Shown here in pieces: positions 39,928 through 48,162 of a stretch of DNA of 64,000 nucleotides. The position numbers and the translations under genes were made by a program. Origin of the DNA: Bradyrhizobium liaoningense (GTDB lineage Bacteria; Pseudomonadota; Alphaproteobacteria; Rhizobiales; Xanthobacteraceae); NCBI RefSeq assembly GCF_018130955.1, contig NZ_JAFCJM010000018.1, positions 1 to 64,000 of the forward strand. Reading direction: 5' to 3'. Numbering within the stretch: the stretch's first letter is position 1; every line of letters begins with the position of its first letter. Below the pieces are notes generated by a model. It worked only from the letters and a program-made list of their open reading frames with translations. It was not told where the DNA came from and searched no databases.

Positions 39928-40701
39928 ATGAAGAAGCCGGTCGTCGGCGTGATCGGGAACAGCCATCGCGTCGAAAATCGATTCCAGGTCCAGATGGTCG
40001 GCGAGCGCAATTTGCGCGCGGTTGCCGAGGTGTCCGGCGCCGTGCCGCTGATGTTTGCGGGCTCGCCCGACATCACCGACATCGGTGCGCTGCTCGATGT
40101 CGTCGACGGCATCGTGCTCACCGGCGCCCGCGCCAATGTTCATCCGACCCGCTTCAACGTCGATCCCTGCGAGAAGCACGAGCCCTACGACATCCATCGC
40201 GACGAGGTGGCTCTGGCGCTCTCGGTCGCCTGCGTCGCCCGCGGCATTCCGCTGTTCGGCATCTGCCGCGGCCTCCAGGAGATGAACGTCGCCTTCGGCG
40301 GCTCGCTGCATCCGGAGATCCGCGAAATCCCCGGCCGCATGAACCATCGCATGCCGCGTCTGGAGAACGGCGAGATCCATCCTGATCCCACCGTCGTGTT
40401 CGCCGATCGTCACGACGTCGACCTCATTCCCGGCGGCGCATTCGCAAAAATCCTCGGCTGCGAGAGGATCAAGGTCAATTCGCTGCACGGCCAGGGGATT
40501 TTGGAGCCCGGCCAGCGCGTGATCGTCGAGGGCGTCGCCGAGGACGGCACGATCGAGGCGATCCGTATCGCGGAAGCGCCGACCTTTGCGCTCGGCGTGC
40601 AATGGCACGCCGAATACGATCCGCAGCGCAATCCGATCAACCGCGCGCTGTTCGAGGCGTTTGGCGACGCGCTGGTGGCGCGGCGGCAGGCGGCGGCGTA
40701 G
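39928..40701 (+). CDS. Class I glutamine amidotransferase-like (peptidase C26, PuuD-like) protein
   Basis: The 257-residue protein has the gamma-glutamyl hydrolase layout: a nucleophile elbow with Cys (GIPLFGICRGLQEMNVAFGGSLH), the strand DGIVLTGARANVHP and the catalytic His in FALGVQWHAEYDP. Such enzymes hydrolyse gamma-glutamyl amides, for example gamma-glutamyl-GABA in putrescine breakdown. No other puu gene is present. GGGAG precedes the ATG. A decayed antitoxin gene follows immediately. Confidence 0.9.
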   Translation: MKKPVVGVIGNSHRVENRFQVQMVGERNLRAVAEVSGAVPLMFAGSPDITDIGALLDVVDGIVLTGARANVHPTRFNVDPCEKHEPYDIHRDEVALALSVACVARGIPLFGICRGLQEMNVAFGGSLHPEIREIPGRMNHRMPRLENGEIHPDPTVVFADRHDVDLIPGGAFAKILGCERIKVNSLHGQGILEPGQRVIVEGVAEDGTIEAIRIAEAPTFALGVQWHAEYDPQRNPINRALFEAFGDALVARRQAAA

Positions 40702-40702
40702 G

Positions 40703-40905
40703 GTACGACAAGCTCGACATTCTCGCCGCGCTCGTCGAGAGATACGAGAACGATCGGATCGACCCTGGAGGTGTCGGTCGGCCAAACGTTTTCCGAGATA
40801 TTGAATCGGAGGCGAGCGCTGACGGTGGAAATGATCTTCACAGCGAAGCCTGGAAGGTGCCGGCGGAGCTTTTTGATCAGGCCGTATCGATTGGGAGCCG
40901 CCTGA
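40703..40905 (+). pseudogene. Decayed HigA-like (XRE) antitoxin remnant
   Basis: Three frames carry pieces of one HigA-family sequence in the right order: YDKLDILAALVERYENDR, then in another frame FSEILNRRRALTVEMI, then SEAWKVPAEL, and after one more base shift LLIRPYRLGAA and a TGA at 40903-40905. The N-terminus and the first helix-turn-helix part are missing. The intact family contacts DNA and neutralises a HigB toxin. No toxin gene is nearby. Confidence 0.6.
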
Positions 40906-40921
40906 CGAACCACGCCGGTCG

Positions 40922-41800
40922 TTACTTCGGTTGCTCCGCCTCCTGCGGACCTTGCGCGACCTTCACATGGTCGGGTTGAGCGGGCAGTATCGGCTCGACG
41001 ATGTTGAACAGTACGAAATTGGCGACGCGCCCGAGTGCGGTTTGCGGCAGAACGCGTTGAAAGCGTCCGGTCGGCGGTGCGAGGCAGATCGGCGTCATCG
41101 AGATGCCGTATTTCAGCGCTGCCCCGGCGAACAATCGGCCCTGCCTGTCGACGACGGCCTGGTCCGCCTGTGCCTCCACTGCAAGCTTGACGATGTCCTT
41201 GATGTTTTCGTTCGTGGTCTTCGCCGCCAGCTTGCTCTCGGCGTCCTGATCCAGCTTGTACTCGGCTGTGGCCTGCAGAATTTTCTGCCCCTGGCATACG
41301 TAACCGCCGGCATGGATGTACTGCATGGCGACTTCATTGCATTCGGGCTTCTTCATCAGCTTGGCGAAGATAGCCCAATTGGGGCCGAGCGGAATTTCCT
41401 CCAGAACAACGTCGGTCAGGGAGGAGCGCACCTTCGCCACATAGCTCTTGTTGGCCGTGTCGTGAAACAGCCAGCCGAGGTCAACTTCAACGCCTGTGGC
41501 GAACCGCCCTTTGCGTTCGAGACTTTCCTGCATCTCCCAACTCCGTGAGGAGACCACCGCATCCTCGAGATCGGCCTTGTCGGCGTGACAGATCGCCTTG
41601 AAGTCCTTCACCTTGGCGTCGACGTAATAGAGCGATCCGACGCTCATCAGGTTGGACGGCGGATTGATCGGTTGGAATCCGTATTGGCGCAGCGTGTCGC
41701 CGAGGGGGTCATCGCTGGGGCTCGTTTCATAATACGCCGCCAGCGGAGCGGCCACCGTCATACCGATCGCGGCGAGTGCAAAAATGGTCAACTTTCGCAT
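40922..41800 (-). CDS. Secreted protein of unknown function
   Basis: The 292-residue protein has a signal peptide (MRKLTIFALAAIGMTVAAPLAA). The mature part contains four Cys (ICHADK, PECNEV, VCQGQK, ICLAPP) that could form disulfides, and mixed helix and strand sequence such as GVEVDLGWLFHDTANKSYVAKV and NWAIFAKLMKKPE. It ends in a polar tail. I recognise no domain. Codon and base use look less GC-rich than neighbours. It lies 42 bases downstream of a small Cys-rich peptide gene on the same strand, so the two probably form an operon. Confidence 0.8.
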   Translation of the reverse strand: MRKLTIFALAAIGMTVAAPLAAYYETSPSDDPLGDTLRQYGFQPINPPSNLMSVGSLYYVDAKVKDFKAICHADKADLEDAVVSSRSWEMQESLERKGRFATGVEVDLGWLFHDTANKSYVAKVRSSLTDVVLEEIPLGPNWAIFAKLMKKPECNEVAMQYIHAGGYVCQGQKILQATAEYKLDQDAESKLAAKTTNENIKDIVKLAVEAQADQAVVDRQGRLFAGAALKYGISMTPICLAPPTGRFQRVLPQTALGRVANFVLFNIVEPILPAQPDHVKVAQGPQEAEQPK

Positions 41801-41842
41801 GACTGCCTCCTCTCGTCGGGCCCACGCGTCTGGCTATGATGT

Positions 41843-41968
41843 TCATCGGCCGGGGCAGCAGGCGCCGCCGCAGCTGAAATAGCCCGCCGGACAAGCGGAT
41901 GCCGGAGTGACGGCGTAGATCGTCGTCAGGATCGATACGAGCATTCCGAGAATCTTGATTGTACGCAT
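41843..41968 (-). CDS. 41-residue secreted Cys-rich peptide
   Basis: The frame encodes a signal peptide (MRTIKILGMLVSILTTIYAV, then TPASA) and a mature peptide of about 16 residues, CPAGYFSCGGACCPGR, with four Cys. A GGGAGAG ribosome-binding site is eight bases before the ATG. The pattern CPxGYxxCGGxCCP suggests a disulfide-bonded or metal-binding mini-fold. Secretion to the periplasm by Sec is the expected route. The function is unknown. It is followed by the secreted 292-residue protein. Confidence 0.65.
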   Translation of the reverse strand: MRTIKILGMLVSILTTIYAVTPASACPAGYFSCGGACCPGR

Positions 41969-42154
41969 GACTCTCTCCCGGTGTGTAACAGAGCACGCAA
42001 TTGCGTCCTCAATCACCGCGGACTATACGAGGGATTGCCATTTGAAGTTGTGAAGAGGTTCACACGGCCGGATCGCATCTTGAGCACGGAACCCATCATT
42101 CTCAGGAGTGGCAGGTCGGACGCTGGTGCCGCGCCTGCAGGCGGACCCAAAACG

Positions 42155-42182
42155 AAAAGGCGCCCCTTTCGGAGCGCCTTTT
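42155..42182 (-). terminator. Bidirectional rho-independent terminator, end of glnA
   Basis: AAAAGGCGC and GCGCCTTTT flank the loop CCCTTTCGGA. T runs occur on both strands. It lies about 25 bases after the glnA stop on the minus strand. Confidence 0.9.
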
Positions 42183-42206
42183 GCTTTGCCGTCTGACGGG
42201 ACCCGA

Positions 42207-43616
42207 TCAGCCCGAATAGTACATGTCGAACTCGACCGGATGCGGGGTCATTTCGAAGCGCTCGACTTCGGTCATCTTCAGCTCGATGTAGCTGTCGATG
42301 AAGTCGTCGTCGAACACGCCGCCGGCTTTGAGGAAGGCGCGGTCCTTGTCGAGGTTTTCCAGCGCCTCGCGGAGCGAACCGCAGACGGTCGGGATCTGCT
42401 TCAGCTCTTCCTTCGGCAGGTCGTAGAGATCCTTATCCATCGCCGAGCCCGGATCGATCTTGTTCTTGATGCCGTCCAGACCCGCCATCAGCATCGCGGC
42501 GAAGCCGAGATAGGGATTGGCGAGCGGATCGGGGAAGCGCACCTCGACGCGTTTGGCCTTCGGGTTCGACGTGTAGGGGATGCGGCAGGAGGCCGAGCGG
42601 TTGCGCGCGGAGTAGGCGAGCAGCACGGGGGCCTCATAGCCCGGGACCAGACGCTTGTAGGAGTTGGTCGTCGGGTTGGTGAAGGCGTTGATGGCCTTGG
42701 CGTGCTTGATGATGCCGCCGATATAGTGGAGGCAGGTCTCCGACAGGTCGGCGTATTTGTTGCCGGCGAACACCGGCTTGCCGTCCTTCCAGATCGACTG
42801 GTGGACATGCATGCCCGAGCCGTTATCGCCATAGACCGGCTTCGGCATGAAGGTGGCGGTCTTGCCGTAGATGTGCGCGACCTGGTGGATGCAGTATTTG
42901 TAGATCTGCAGATGGTCGGCCATCAGTGTCAGCGTGTCGAACTTCATGCCGAGCTCGTGCTGGGCGGAGGCGACTTCGTGGTGATGCTTCTCGACCTTGA
43001 CGCCCATCTTGGCCATGGCGCCGAGCATTTCGGAGCGCATGTCCTGCACGGAGTCCTGCGGCGGTACCGGGAAGTAGCCGCCTTTGGTGCGGACGCGGTG
43101 GCCGAGGTTGCCGCCCTCATATTCGGTGGCGGAATTGGTCGGCAGTTCCGAGGAATCGAGCCGGAAACCGGTGTTGTAGGGGTCGGCCGAGAAACGCACG
43201 TCGTCGAACACGAAGAATTCTGCCTCGGGGCCGACAAAGACGGTGTCGCCGACGCCCATCGACTTCACCATGGCTTCCGCCTTCTTCGCCATGCCGCGGG
43301 GGTCGCGGTTATAGGGCTCGCCGGTGGTCGGCTCGAGCACGTCGCAGATGATGACCATGGTGGTCTCTGCGAAGAACGGATCGATCGTCGCGGTGACGGG
43401 ATCCGGCATCAGGCACATGTCGGATTCGTTGATCGCCTTCCAGCCGGCGATCGAGGAACCGTCGAACATCTGGCCCTCGGCAAAGGTGTCCTCTTCGATC
43501 ATGCTGACGTCGAAGGTCACGTGCTGCCACTTGCCGCGCGGATCGGTGAAACGGAGGTCGACGTATTTGACGTCGTTATCCTTGATCGCTTTCAGGACGT
43601 CTTTGGCGGTCTTCAT
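42207..43616 (-). CDS. glnA: Glutamine synthetase type I
   Basis: The 469-residue protein has all GSI landmarks: VKYVDLRFTDPRGKWQHVTF, FDGSSIAGWKAINESDM, the metal-binding GPEAEFFVFDDVRF, SAQHELGMKFDTL, NGSGMHVHQSIWKDG, NRSASCRIP and the adenylylation site with DLYDLPKEEL near residue 397. It makes glutamine from glutamate, ammonia and ATP. It is downstream of glnB on the same strand, with a 153-base gap. Tyr adenylylation by GlnE is expected to control it. Confidence 0.98.
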   Translation of the reverse strand: MKTAKDVLKAIKDNDVKYVDLRFTDPRGKWQHVTFDVSMIEEDTFAEGQMFDGSSIAGWKAINESDMCLMPDPVTATIDPFFAETTMVIICDVLEPTTGEPYNRDPRGMAKKAEAMVKSMGVGDTVFVGPEAEFFVFDDVRFSADPYNTGFRLDSSELPTNSATEYEGGNLGHRVRTKGGYFPVPPQDSVQDMRSEMLGAMAKMGVKVEKHHHEVASAQHELGMKFDTLTLMADHLQIYKYCIHQVAHIYGKTATFMPKPVYGDNGSGMHVHQSIWKDGKPVFAGNKYADLSETCLHYIGGIIKHAKAINAFTNPTTNSYKRLVPGYEAPVLLAYSARNRSASCRIPYTSNPKAKRVEVRFPDPLANPYLGFAAMLMAGLDGIKNKIDPGSAMDKDLYDLPKEELKQIPTVCGSLREALENLDKDRAFLKAGGVFDDDFIDSYIELKMTEVERFEMTPHPVEFDMYYSG

Positions 43617-43769
43617 GCATACCCCTTTTGGCTCTGCGGGTCGGTTTCCAGACTACGAGCGACGTTGTTCTCGCTTCGTGAGGCGCGCGAGTGCACAAAC
43701 GAAATCAGGCCGCCGAAGCAGCCTTATTTCCTTGCGTGGAGTGTCGCAAAATTCGGGATAGCACCCGGC

Positions 43770-44108
43770 TCAGATAGCGTCCAGCCCGGATTCGCCGGTT
43801 CGGATGCGGATCGCTTCCTCGATGTTGGAGACGAAGATTTTGCCGTCGCCAATGCGACCGGTTTGCGCCGCGCGGCGGATGGCGTCGATCGCGCGCTCGA
43901 CCAGGTCGTCCCCGATCACGATCTCGATCTTCACCTTGGGCAGGAAGTCGACGATGTATTCGGCACCACGGTACAGTTCGGCATGGCCCTTCTGGCGTCC
44001 AAAACCCTTGGCTTCGGTGACGGTGATGCCCTGAAGTCCGACCTCCTGAAGCGCTTCCTTCACCTCGTCGAGCTTGAACGGCTTGATGATGGCTTCGATT
44101 TTCTTCAC
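43770..44108 (-). CDS. glnB: Nitrogen regulatory protein PII
   Basis: The 112-residue PII protein starts MKKIEAIIKPFKLDEVKEAL. The T-loop carries the uridylylation site Tyr51 in RGAEYIVDFLPK, and the B-loop reads GRIGDGKIFV. It binds 2-oxoglutarate and ATP/ADP and signals nitrogen status to GlnE, NtrB and others. The neighbouring glnA and an upstream sigma54-type promoter place it under nitrogen control. Confidence 0.98.
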   Translation of the reverse strand: MKKIEAIIKPFKLDEVKEALQEVGLQGITVTEAKGFGRQKGHAELYRGAEYIVDFLPKVKIEIVIGDDLVERAIDAIRRAAQTGRIGDGKIFVSNIEEAIRIRTGESGLDAI

Positions 44109-44275
44109 TGAGCGCCTCCCGGCCTTTCAATCAATAGCGACGTCTTCGTCAGGGTGCGCTTGTCATGCGCGGCTTTGTCTTCGCTGTCCCGGAATGCCTG
44201 ACCAGCCCGGGCGGCGGCCGGTCACACCCTCATGAATGCCTGTGAGCACGACGAACCGAAGCGGCTTCCTCGAAA

Positions 44276-44291
44276 GCAGGGTCTATGCCAA
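44276..44291 (-). promoter_or_regulatory. glnB: Sigma54-type promoter of glnB
   Basis: Read on the minus strand, TTGGCATAGACCCTGCTTTC has the -24 GG and -12 GC separated by exactly ten bases, as sigma54 requires. The expected start is about 150 bases before the glnB ATG. I recall published work showing that B. japonicum glnB has tandem promoters, one under NtrC. I did not find a convincing NtrC site pair upstream. The remaining 44109-44484 shows no gene. Confidence 0.7.
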
Positions 44292-44484
44292 GTTGTATTT
44301 GCCCTGTTTTTTGGAGCGTTATCAGCCTTTTAACGGGCATTTCGGATAGATGGGACCAACAGGCTCAAAATACCGAAGACTACGAAATAGGCAAATGGTT
44401 CAATCTGTGTGCAGATTTCGGTGTTGAAGCGGGAGTCGGCATGGAAAGTGCCTGTTGAAAAGGCGTTTGTACCAGGGAAGTGGC

Positions 44485-45984
44485 ATGGAAGTTCTGACCA
44501 ACGCCGAAATGCAGCGGGCCGACCAGCTCACCATCGCCGCCGGCACGCCCGGCTTCGAGCTGATGCTGAGCGCGGGTCAGGCGGTCGCTGAAGCCGCGCA
44601 GGCGCTGGTGGAGGATGGGCCGATCCTGGTGGTGGCCGGGCCCGGCAACAATGGCGGCGACGGTTTCGTCGCGGCCGCCGAGCTTGCGGCGCAGGGCCGC
44701 GAGGTCTCGATCATCCTGATGTGCGAGCGCGATCAGCTCCAGGGCGAGGCGGCCTCCGCCGCGCGCGGCTGGAAGCATCCGGTGCTGCCGTTCAATCCGC
44801 AGGCGATCGGCCGGCCGGCGCTGATCGTCGACGCGCTGTTCGGCGCAGGCCTCAGCCGTGCGCTCGAAGGCGAGGCGCGCGAGATGATCGAGGCGATCAA
44901 CGCCAACGGCGCGCCGGTGCTCGCCGTCGACCTGCCGAGCGGCATCAACGGCACCAGCGCCAGCGTGATGGGCGTTGCGGTGAACGCAACCGAGACCGTC
45001 ACCTTCTTCCGCAAGAAGCCCGCGCATCTTCTTCTTCCCGGCCGGATCCATTGCGGTCGCGTGCGAGTCGCCGACATCGGCATCGGCAGCGAGGTGCTCG
45101 AAGAGATCAGGCCGCAGCTCTTCGAAAACGATCCATACTTTTGGGGACGCGCTTTCCCGGTGCCGAGGATCGACGGTCACAAATACGCGCGCGGTCACGT
45201 GCTCGCGGTCTCCGGCGATGCCGCCGCGACCGGCGCGGCGCGGCTTGCCGCACGCGGTGCGCTGCGTGCCGGCGCGGGACTCGTGACGCTGGCGACGCCG
45301 CGCGACGCGCTGGCGATCAATGCGGCTGCGCTGACCGCCGTGATGGTGCGGCCCGTCGACACCGCGATCGAGTTCGGCGGGCTGCTCGAGGACAAGCGCT
45401 ACAACACCTGCATCATCGGACCTGGCACCGGCACGGGCGAGCGTACCTGCGATTTCGTCCACACCGCGCTGTCGGCGCAGCGCCATCTCGTGCTCGATGC
45501 GGACGCGCTGACGAGCTTTGCCGCGAACCCCGAGCGCCTGTTCGAGTCGATCAAATCGTCGCACGACACCGGGGTCGTGCTGACGCCGCATGAGGGCGAG
45601 TTTCCGCGGCTGTTCTCCGATCTCAGCAACAAGCATCCCGGCCGCTCGAAACTCGAGCGCGTGCGCGCGGCCGCCGAACGATCCGGCGCGGTCGTGCTCT
45701 TGAAGGGCCCGGACACCACGATCGCCGCGCCCGACGACCGCGCGACGATCGCCGCGAACGCGCCGCCCTGGCTTGCCACAGCGGGCGCCGGCGACGTGCT
45801 CGCCGGCATCATCGCCGGTCTCCTCGCGCAGGGCGTGCCGGCGTTCGAGGCCGCCAGCATCGGCGTCTGGATGCATGGCGAGGCGGCGCTCGAGGCGGGC
45901 CCCGGCCTGATCGCCGAAGACCTCACCGAGACGCTGCCGGCCGTGCACCGTCGGATCTATGACGCGCTGGGGGTGGAGTACTAG
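44485..45984 (+). CDS. nnr: Bifunctional NAD(P)H-hydrate epimerase/dehydratase
   Basis: The 499-residue protein joins YjeF_N (residues 1-205: GPGNNGGDGFVAAAEL, ALFGAGLSRAL, LPSGINGTSA) to the ADP-dependent dehydratase (210-499: GPGTGTGER, LVLDADALTSF, VLTPHEGEFPRLF, VLLKGPDTTIA and AGAGDVLAGIIAGLLAQG). It repairs NADHX and NADPHX. The ATG at 44485 with AGGGAAG ahead gives the family start MEVLTNAEM. The last base of its stop is the first base of the next gene's GTG. Confidence 0.95.
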   Translation: MEVLTNAEMQRADQLTIAAGTPGFELMLSAGQAVAEAAQALVEDGPILVVAGPGNNGGDGFVAAAELAAQGREVSIILMCERDQLQGEAASAARGWKHPVLPFNPQAIGRPALIVDALFGAGLSRALEGEAREMIEAINANGAPVLAVDLPSGINGTSASVMGVAVNATETVTFFRKKPAHLLLPGRIHCGRVRVADIGIGSEVLEEIRPQLFENDPYFWGRAFPVPRIDGHKYARGHVLAVSGDAAATGAARLAARGALRAGAGLVTLATPRDALAINAAALTAVMVRPVDTAIEFGGLLEDKRYNTCIIGPGTGTGERTCDFVHTALSAQRHLVLDADALTSFAANPERLFESIKSSHDTGVVLTPHEGEFPRLFSDLSNKHPGRSKLERVRAAAERSGAVVLLKGPDTTIAAPDDRATIAANAPPWLATAGAGDVLAGIIAGLLAQGVPAFEAASIGVWMHGEAALEAGPGLIAEDLTETLPAVHRRIYDALGVEY

Positions 45985-46427
45985 TGCTCAGGCAGCTCGT
46001 GCTGACCGACATGGGCGCGGCTGCGCAGGTCCATCGGATTGCCTTTGATCAGGCGATGCCTTGGCTGATCGGGCTGCACACGCCAGAAGAGGACCGCTGG
46101 TTCTACCGCGAGCGTGTTTTCGCGAAGTGCTGCATGTGGGGACATTTCGACGACGATGTCCTGAGCGGAATTATCGCTTTCCGTGACGGTTGGGTCGAGC
46201 AGCTCTACGTGCTGCCCGGTGCCCAGGGCCGCGGAGTCGGCACAAGACTCCTCGAAATTGCCAAGCGCGATTGTGATCAGCTCGAGCTTTGGACCTTCCA
46301 GCGCAACGAGCGGGCGCGGCGCTTCTATGAAGCGAGCGGCTTCACGCTGATCGAGCAGACCGATGGAGCGCGGAACGAGGAGAAAGAGCCCGACGCTCGC
46401 TACCTCTGGACGCGTGTGGGTCGGTAG
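45984..46427 (+). CDS. GNAT-family N-acetyltransferase
   Basis: The 147-residue protein has the GNAT acetyl-CoA motif VLPGAQGRGVGTRLLEIAKRD and then LWTFQRNERARRFYEASGFTLIEQTDG, the usual C-terminal half. The substrate is unknown. Its GTG start overlaps the nnr stop (TAGTG), so it is translated with it. It is convergent with the multicopper-oxidase-like gene, which starts directly after. Confidence 0.9.
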   Translation: MLRQLVLTDMGAAAQVHRIAFDQAMPWLIGLHTPEEDRWFYRERVFAKCCMWGHFDDDVLSGIIAFRDGWVEQLYVLPGAQGRGVGTRLLEIAKRDCDQLELWTFQRNERARRFYEASGFTLIEQTDGARNEEKEPDARYLWTRVGR

Positions 46428-47735
46428 TCACTCCACCGCGTACCAGCGCACCAGCCGCGGTGCGGTCCAGTCGGCTGCGAACGATTGGATGAGGTAGCGG
46501 CCGGGATAGGTCGCCGCGAATGCGATGCGCTGGGTCTGGCCGGGCTCGACCGCGAGCGTGTCGAGCCAGTAGGGCTTCCAGCCGTCGTCGAGCCGGTCGA
46601 GCAAGCGGAAATGGTGGCCGTGCAGGTGGAAGACGCTCGGGACGGTGCCGGTATTCTTGAGGGCCAGCACGACGGTGCGGCCGGCCTTGGCACGGAAGAC
46701 GGGAGGCGCTGAGGCGGAGAAGGATTGCGGACGCGCCCAACCGCCGTCAGCCGTCCCCAGAGCGACATCGAACCGCAGGGCACTTTTGAGGCCGAGCTCA
46801 ACGGGCAGACCATTGGACGGTAGCGGCGGTGCTGCCTGCAGCCGGTTTGGCCGCACGGGCGGCTCGATCGAGGTCACCAGGCGGGCGAGGGGGCGGGCGT
46901 CCTTGCCGTCATGCAGCAGGACCGGGGAGCTGGAGCCGGGCGCGCCCGTCCCATCCAGAAAGACGTCGGCCCGTCCGCCCGGGGCCAGCACCACCGCACC
47001 ATTGCGGGCGACGAACGGCTCGGCGGGCTGGCCATCGAGCGCCATGACCATCACGTCGATGCCGTCGATTTTCACCGCAACGACAGCCCGTTGGCAGCCG
47101 TTGATCAAGCGGAGCCTCAGCCGCTCGTTCACGCGGAGGGTGAAGTCGGGCACAACCTTGCCGTTGACGGTGTAGATGGGCGCGATATCGCCACCGACGG
47201 CGCCGGGCATCATCGCCCTGCCGTCGGGCGCAAGGCGCCAGTCCTCGATCAGGAAGTGCTCATCGCGATCGACCGCAACCGGCTCCGCTTCCTCCACGAT
47301 CATGGGCAGCGGCCGGGCTGGCTGCTTCAGGCCGTCTTCGAGCAGGCGAAGATCGACCATCAGGGTCCCGGCGTGAGGTGTTGAAATAGTTGAGGTTTCC
47401 TTGGCCGCGGCGGCGACCGGCGGGCGGCCCAGCAGGGGTTCGGCTGCGGCGGCGGCATCGAGCCCGCGCCAGGTGAGGATCGCCCGGGACGGCAGGCCAT
47501 TCTCGAAAACGATCTCCTCGCTCTGGCCGCGCCTCAGCCGGAGGTCCGGTCCGGCGAATGACCAGACCGGTGTCGCCGGCCCATTGGGGCGAAGCGGGAG
47601 GGTGCCGGCCCCGGCCGTCAGCATGCGGGCCTGCCGGGCCCGGGCCGGTCCCACGGGCAGCGACGGAGCGATGGCGGCGGCGGCAATTCCGGCCAGCAGC
47701 GCGCGTCGGTTCGGTCGGGATTCGTCGCTTGTCAT
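46428..47735 (-). CDS. Tat-exported multicopper-oxidase-like protein without most copper ligands
   Basis: The 435-residue protein has a Tat signal (SRPNRRALLAGIAAAAIAPS) and cupredoxin-domain patterns: LRLRRGQSEEIVFENGL, LRLRLINGCQRAVVAVKIDG and SVFHLHGHHFRLLDRLDDGW. The usual HWHG motif reads LTWRGLD, the second HxH motif is STPHAG, and the C-terminal HCHIxxH has become GRYLIQSF. Only HLHGHH remains. It could be a copper-free relative like E. coli FtsP (SufI), a cell-division factor. I chose ATG 47735; an upstream ATG at 47837 is not Tat-compatible. Confidence 0.82.
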   Translation of the reverse strand: MTSDESRPNRRALLAGIAAAAIAPSLPVGPARARQARMLTAGAGTLPLRPNGPATPVWSFAGPDLRLRRGQSEEIVFENGLPSRAILTWRGLDAAAAAEPLLGRPPVAAAAKETSTISTPHAGTLMVDLRLLEDGLKQPARPLPMIVEEAEPVAVDRDEHFLIEDWRLAPDGRAMMPGAVGGDIAPIYTVNGKVVPDFTLRVNERLRLRLINGCQRAVVAVKIDGIDVMVMALDGQPAEPFVARNGAVVLAPGGRADVFLDGTGAPGSSSPVLLHDGKDARPLARLVTSIEPPVRPNRLQAAPPLPSNGLPVELGLKSALRFDVALGTADGGWARPQSFSASAPPVFRAKAGRTVVLALKNTGTVPSVFHLHGHHFRLLDRLDDGWKPYWLDTLAVEPGQTQRIAFAATYPGRYLIQSFAADWTAPRLVRWYAVE

Positions 47736-47891
47736 CGGGCCAATGCGCACCATTTCTGAAGGCAGAAGTCCAGCCGCCCGAGGGGCGGCAGGACCTGCCC
47801 GTATCAGGCCATTTTTTTGCTGCGAACAGGCAGGCACATGCTATAAGCCCGGCCGCCCGCGGCATCGCGGCCGGTCTGGATGCAAATTCAC

Positions 47892-47976
47892 GCGGGCGTG
47901 GCGGAACTGGTAGACGCGCTGGATTTAGGTTCCAGTGACGAAAGTTGTGGGGGTTCGAGTCCCTCCGCCCGCACCA
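47892..47976 (+). tRNA. tRNA-Leu(TAG)
   Basis: Acceptor GCGGGCG (47892-47898) pairs with CGCCCGC (47966-47972); discriminator A47973 and CCA at 47974-47976 are encoded. Anticodon TAG is at 47936-47938, and a class II variable arm and GGTTCGAGTCC T-arm are present. It reads CUN, mainly CUA/CUG. A possible promoter, TTGCTG (47817) with TATAAG (47842), lies upstream. Confidence 0.97.
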
Positions 47977-48162
47977 AGCGCTCTATCCAAGCGTTTGCAC
48001 GAGGATTACCGAAGGACCTGTTCCTCATGGGCGACGCGCCCCTGGGGAGCCGGGTCTGACAAACCACCGGCGCAGGGCAACACGCCTCTCGCGCCAAAAC
48101 GATTGATGACAAGCGTCGCGGCGCCGAAGTGCTGCGACCGAACGAGAAGAAGATTGGACGCC

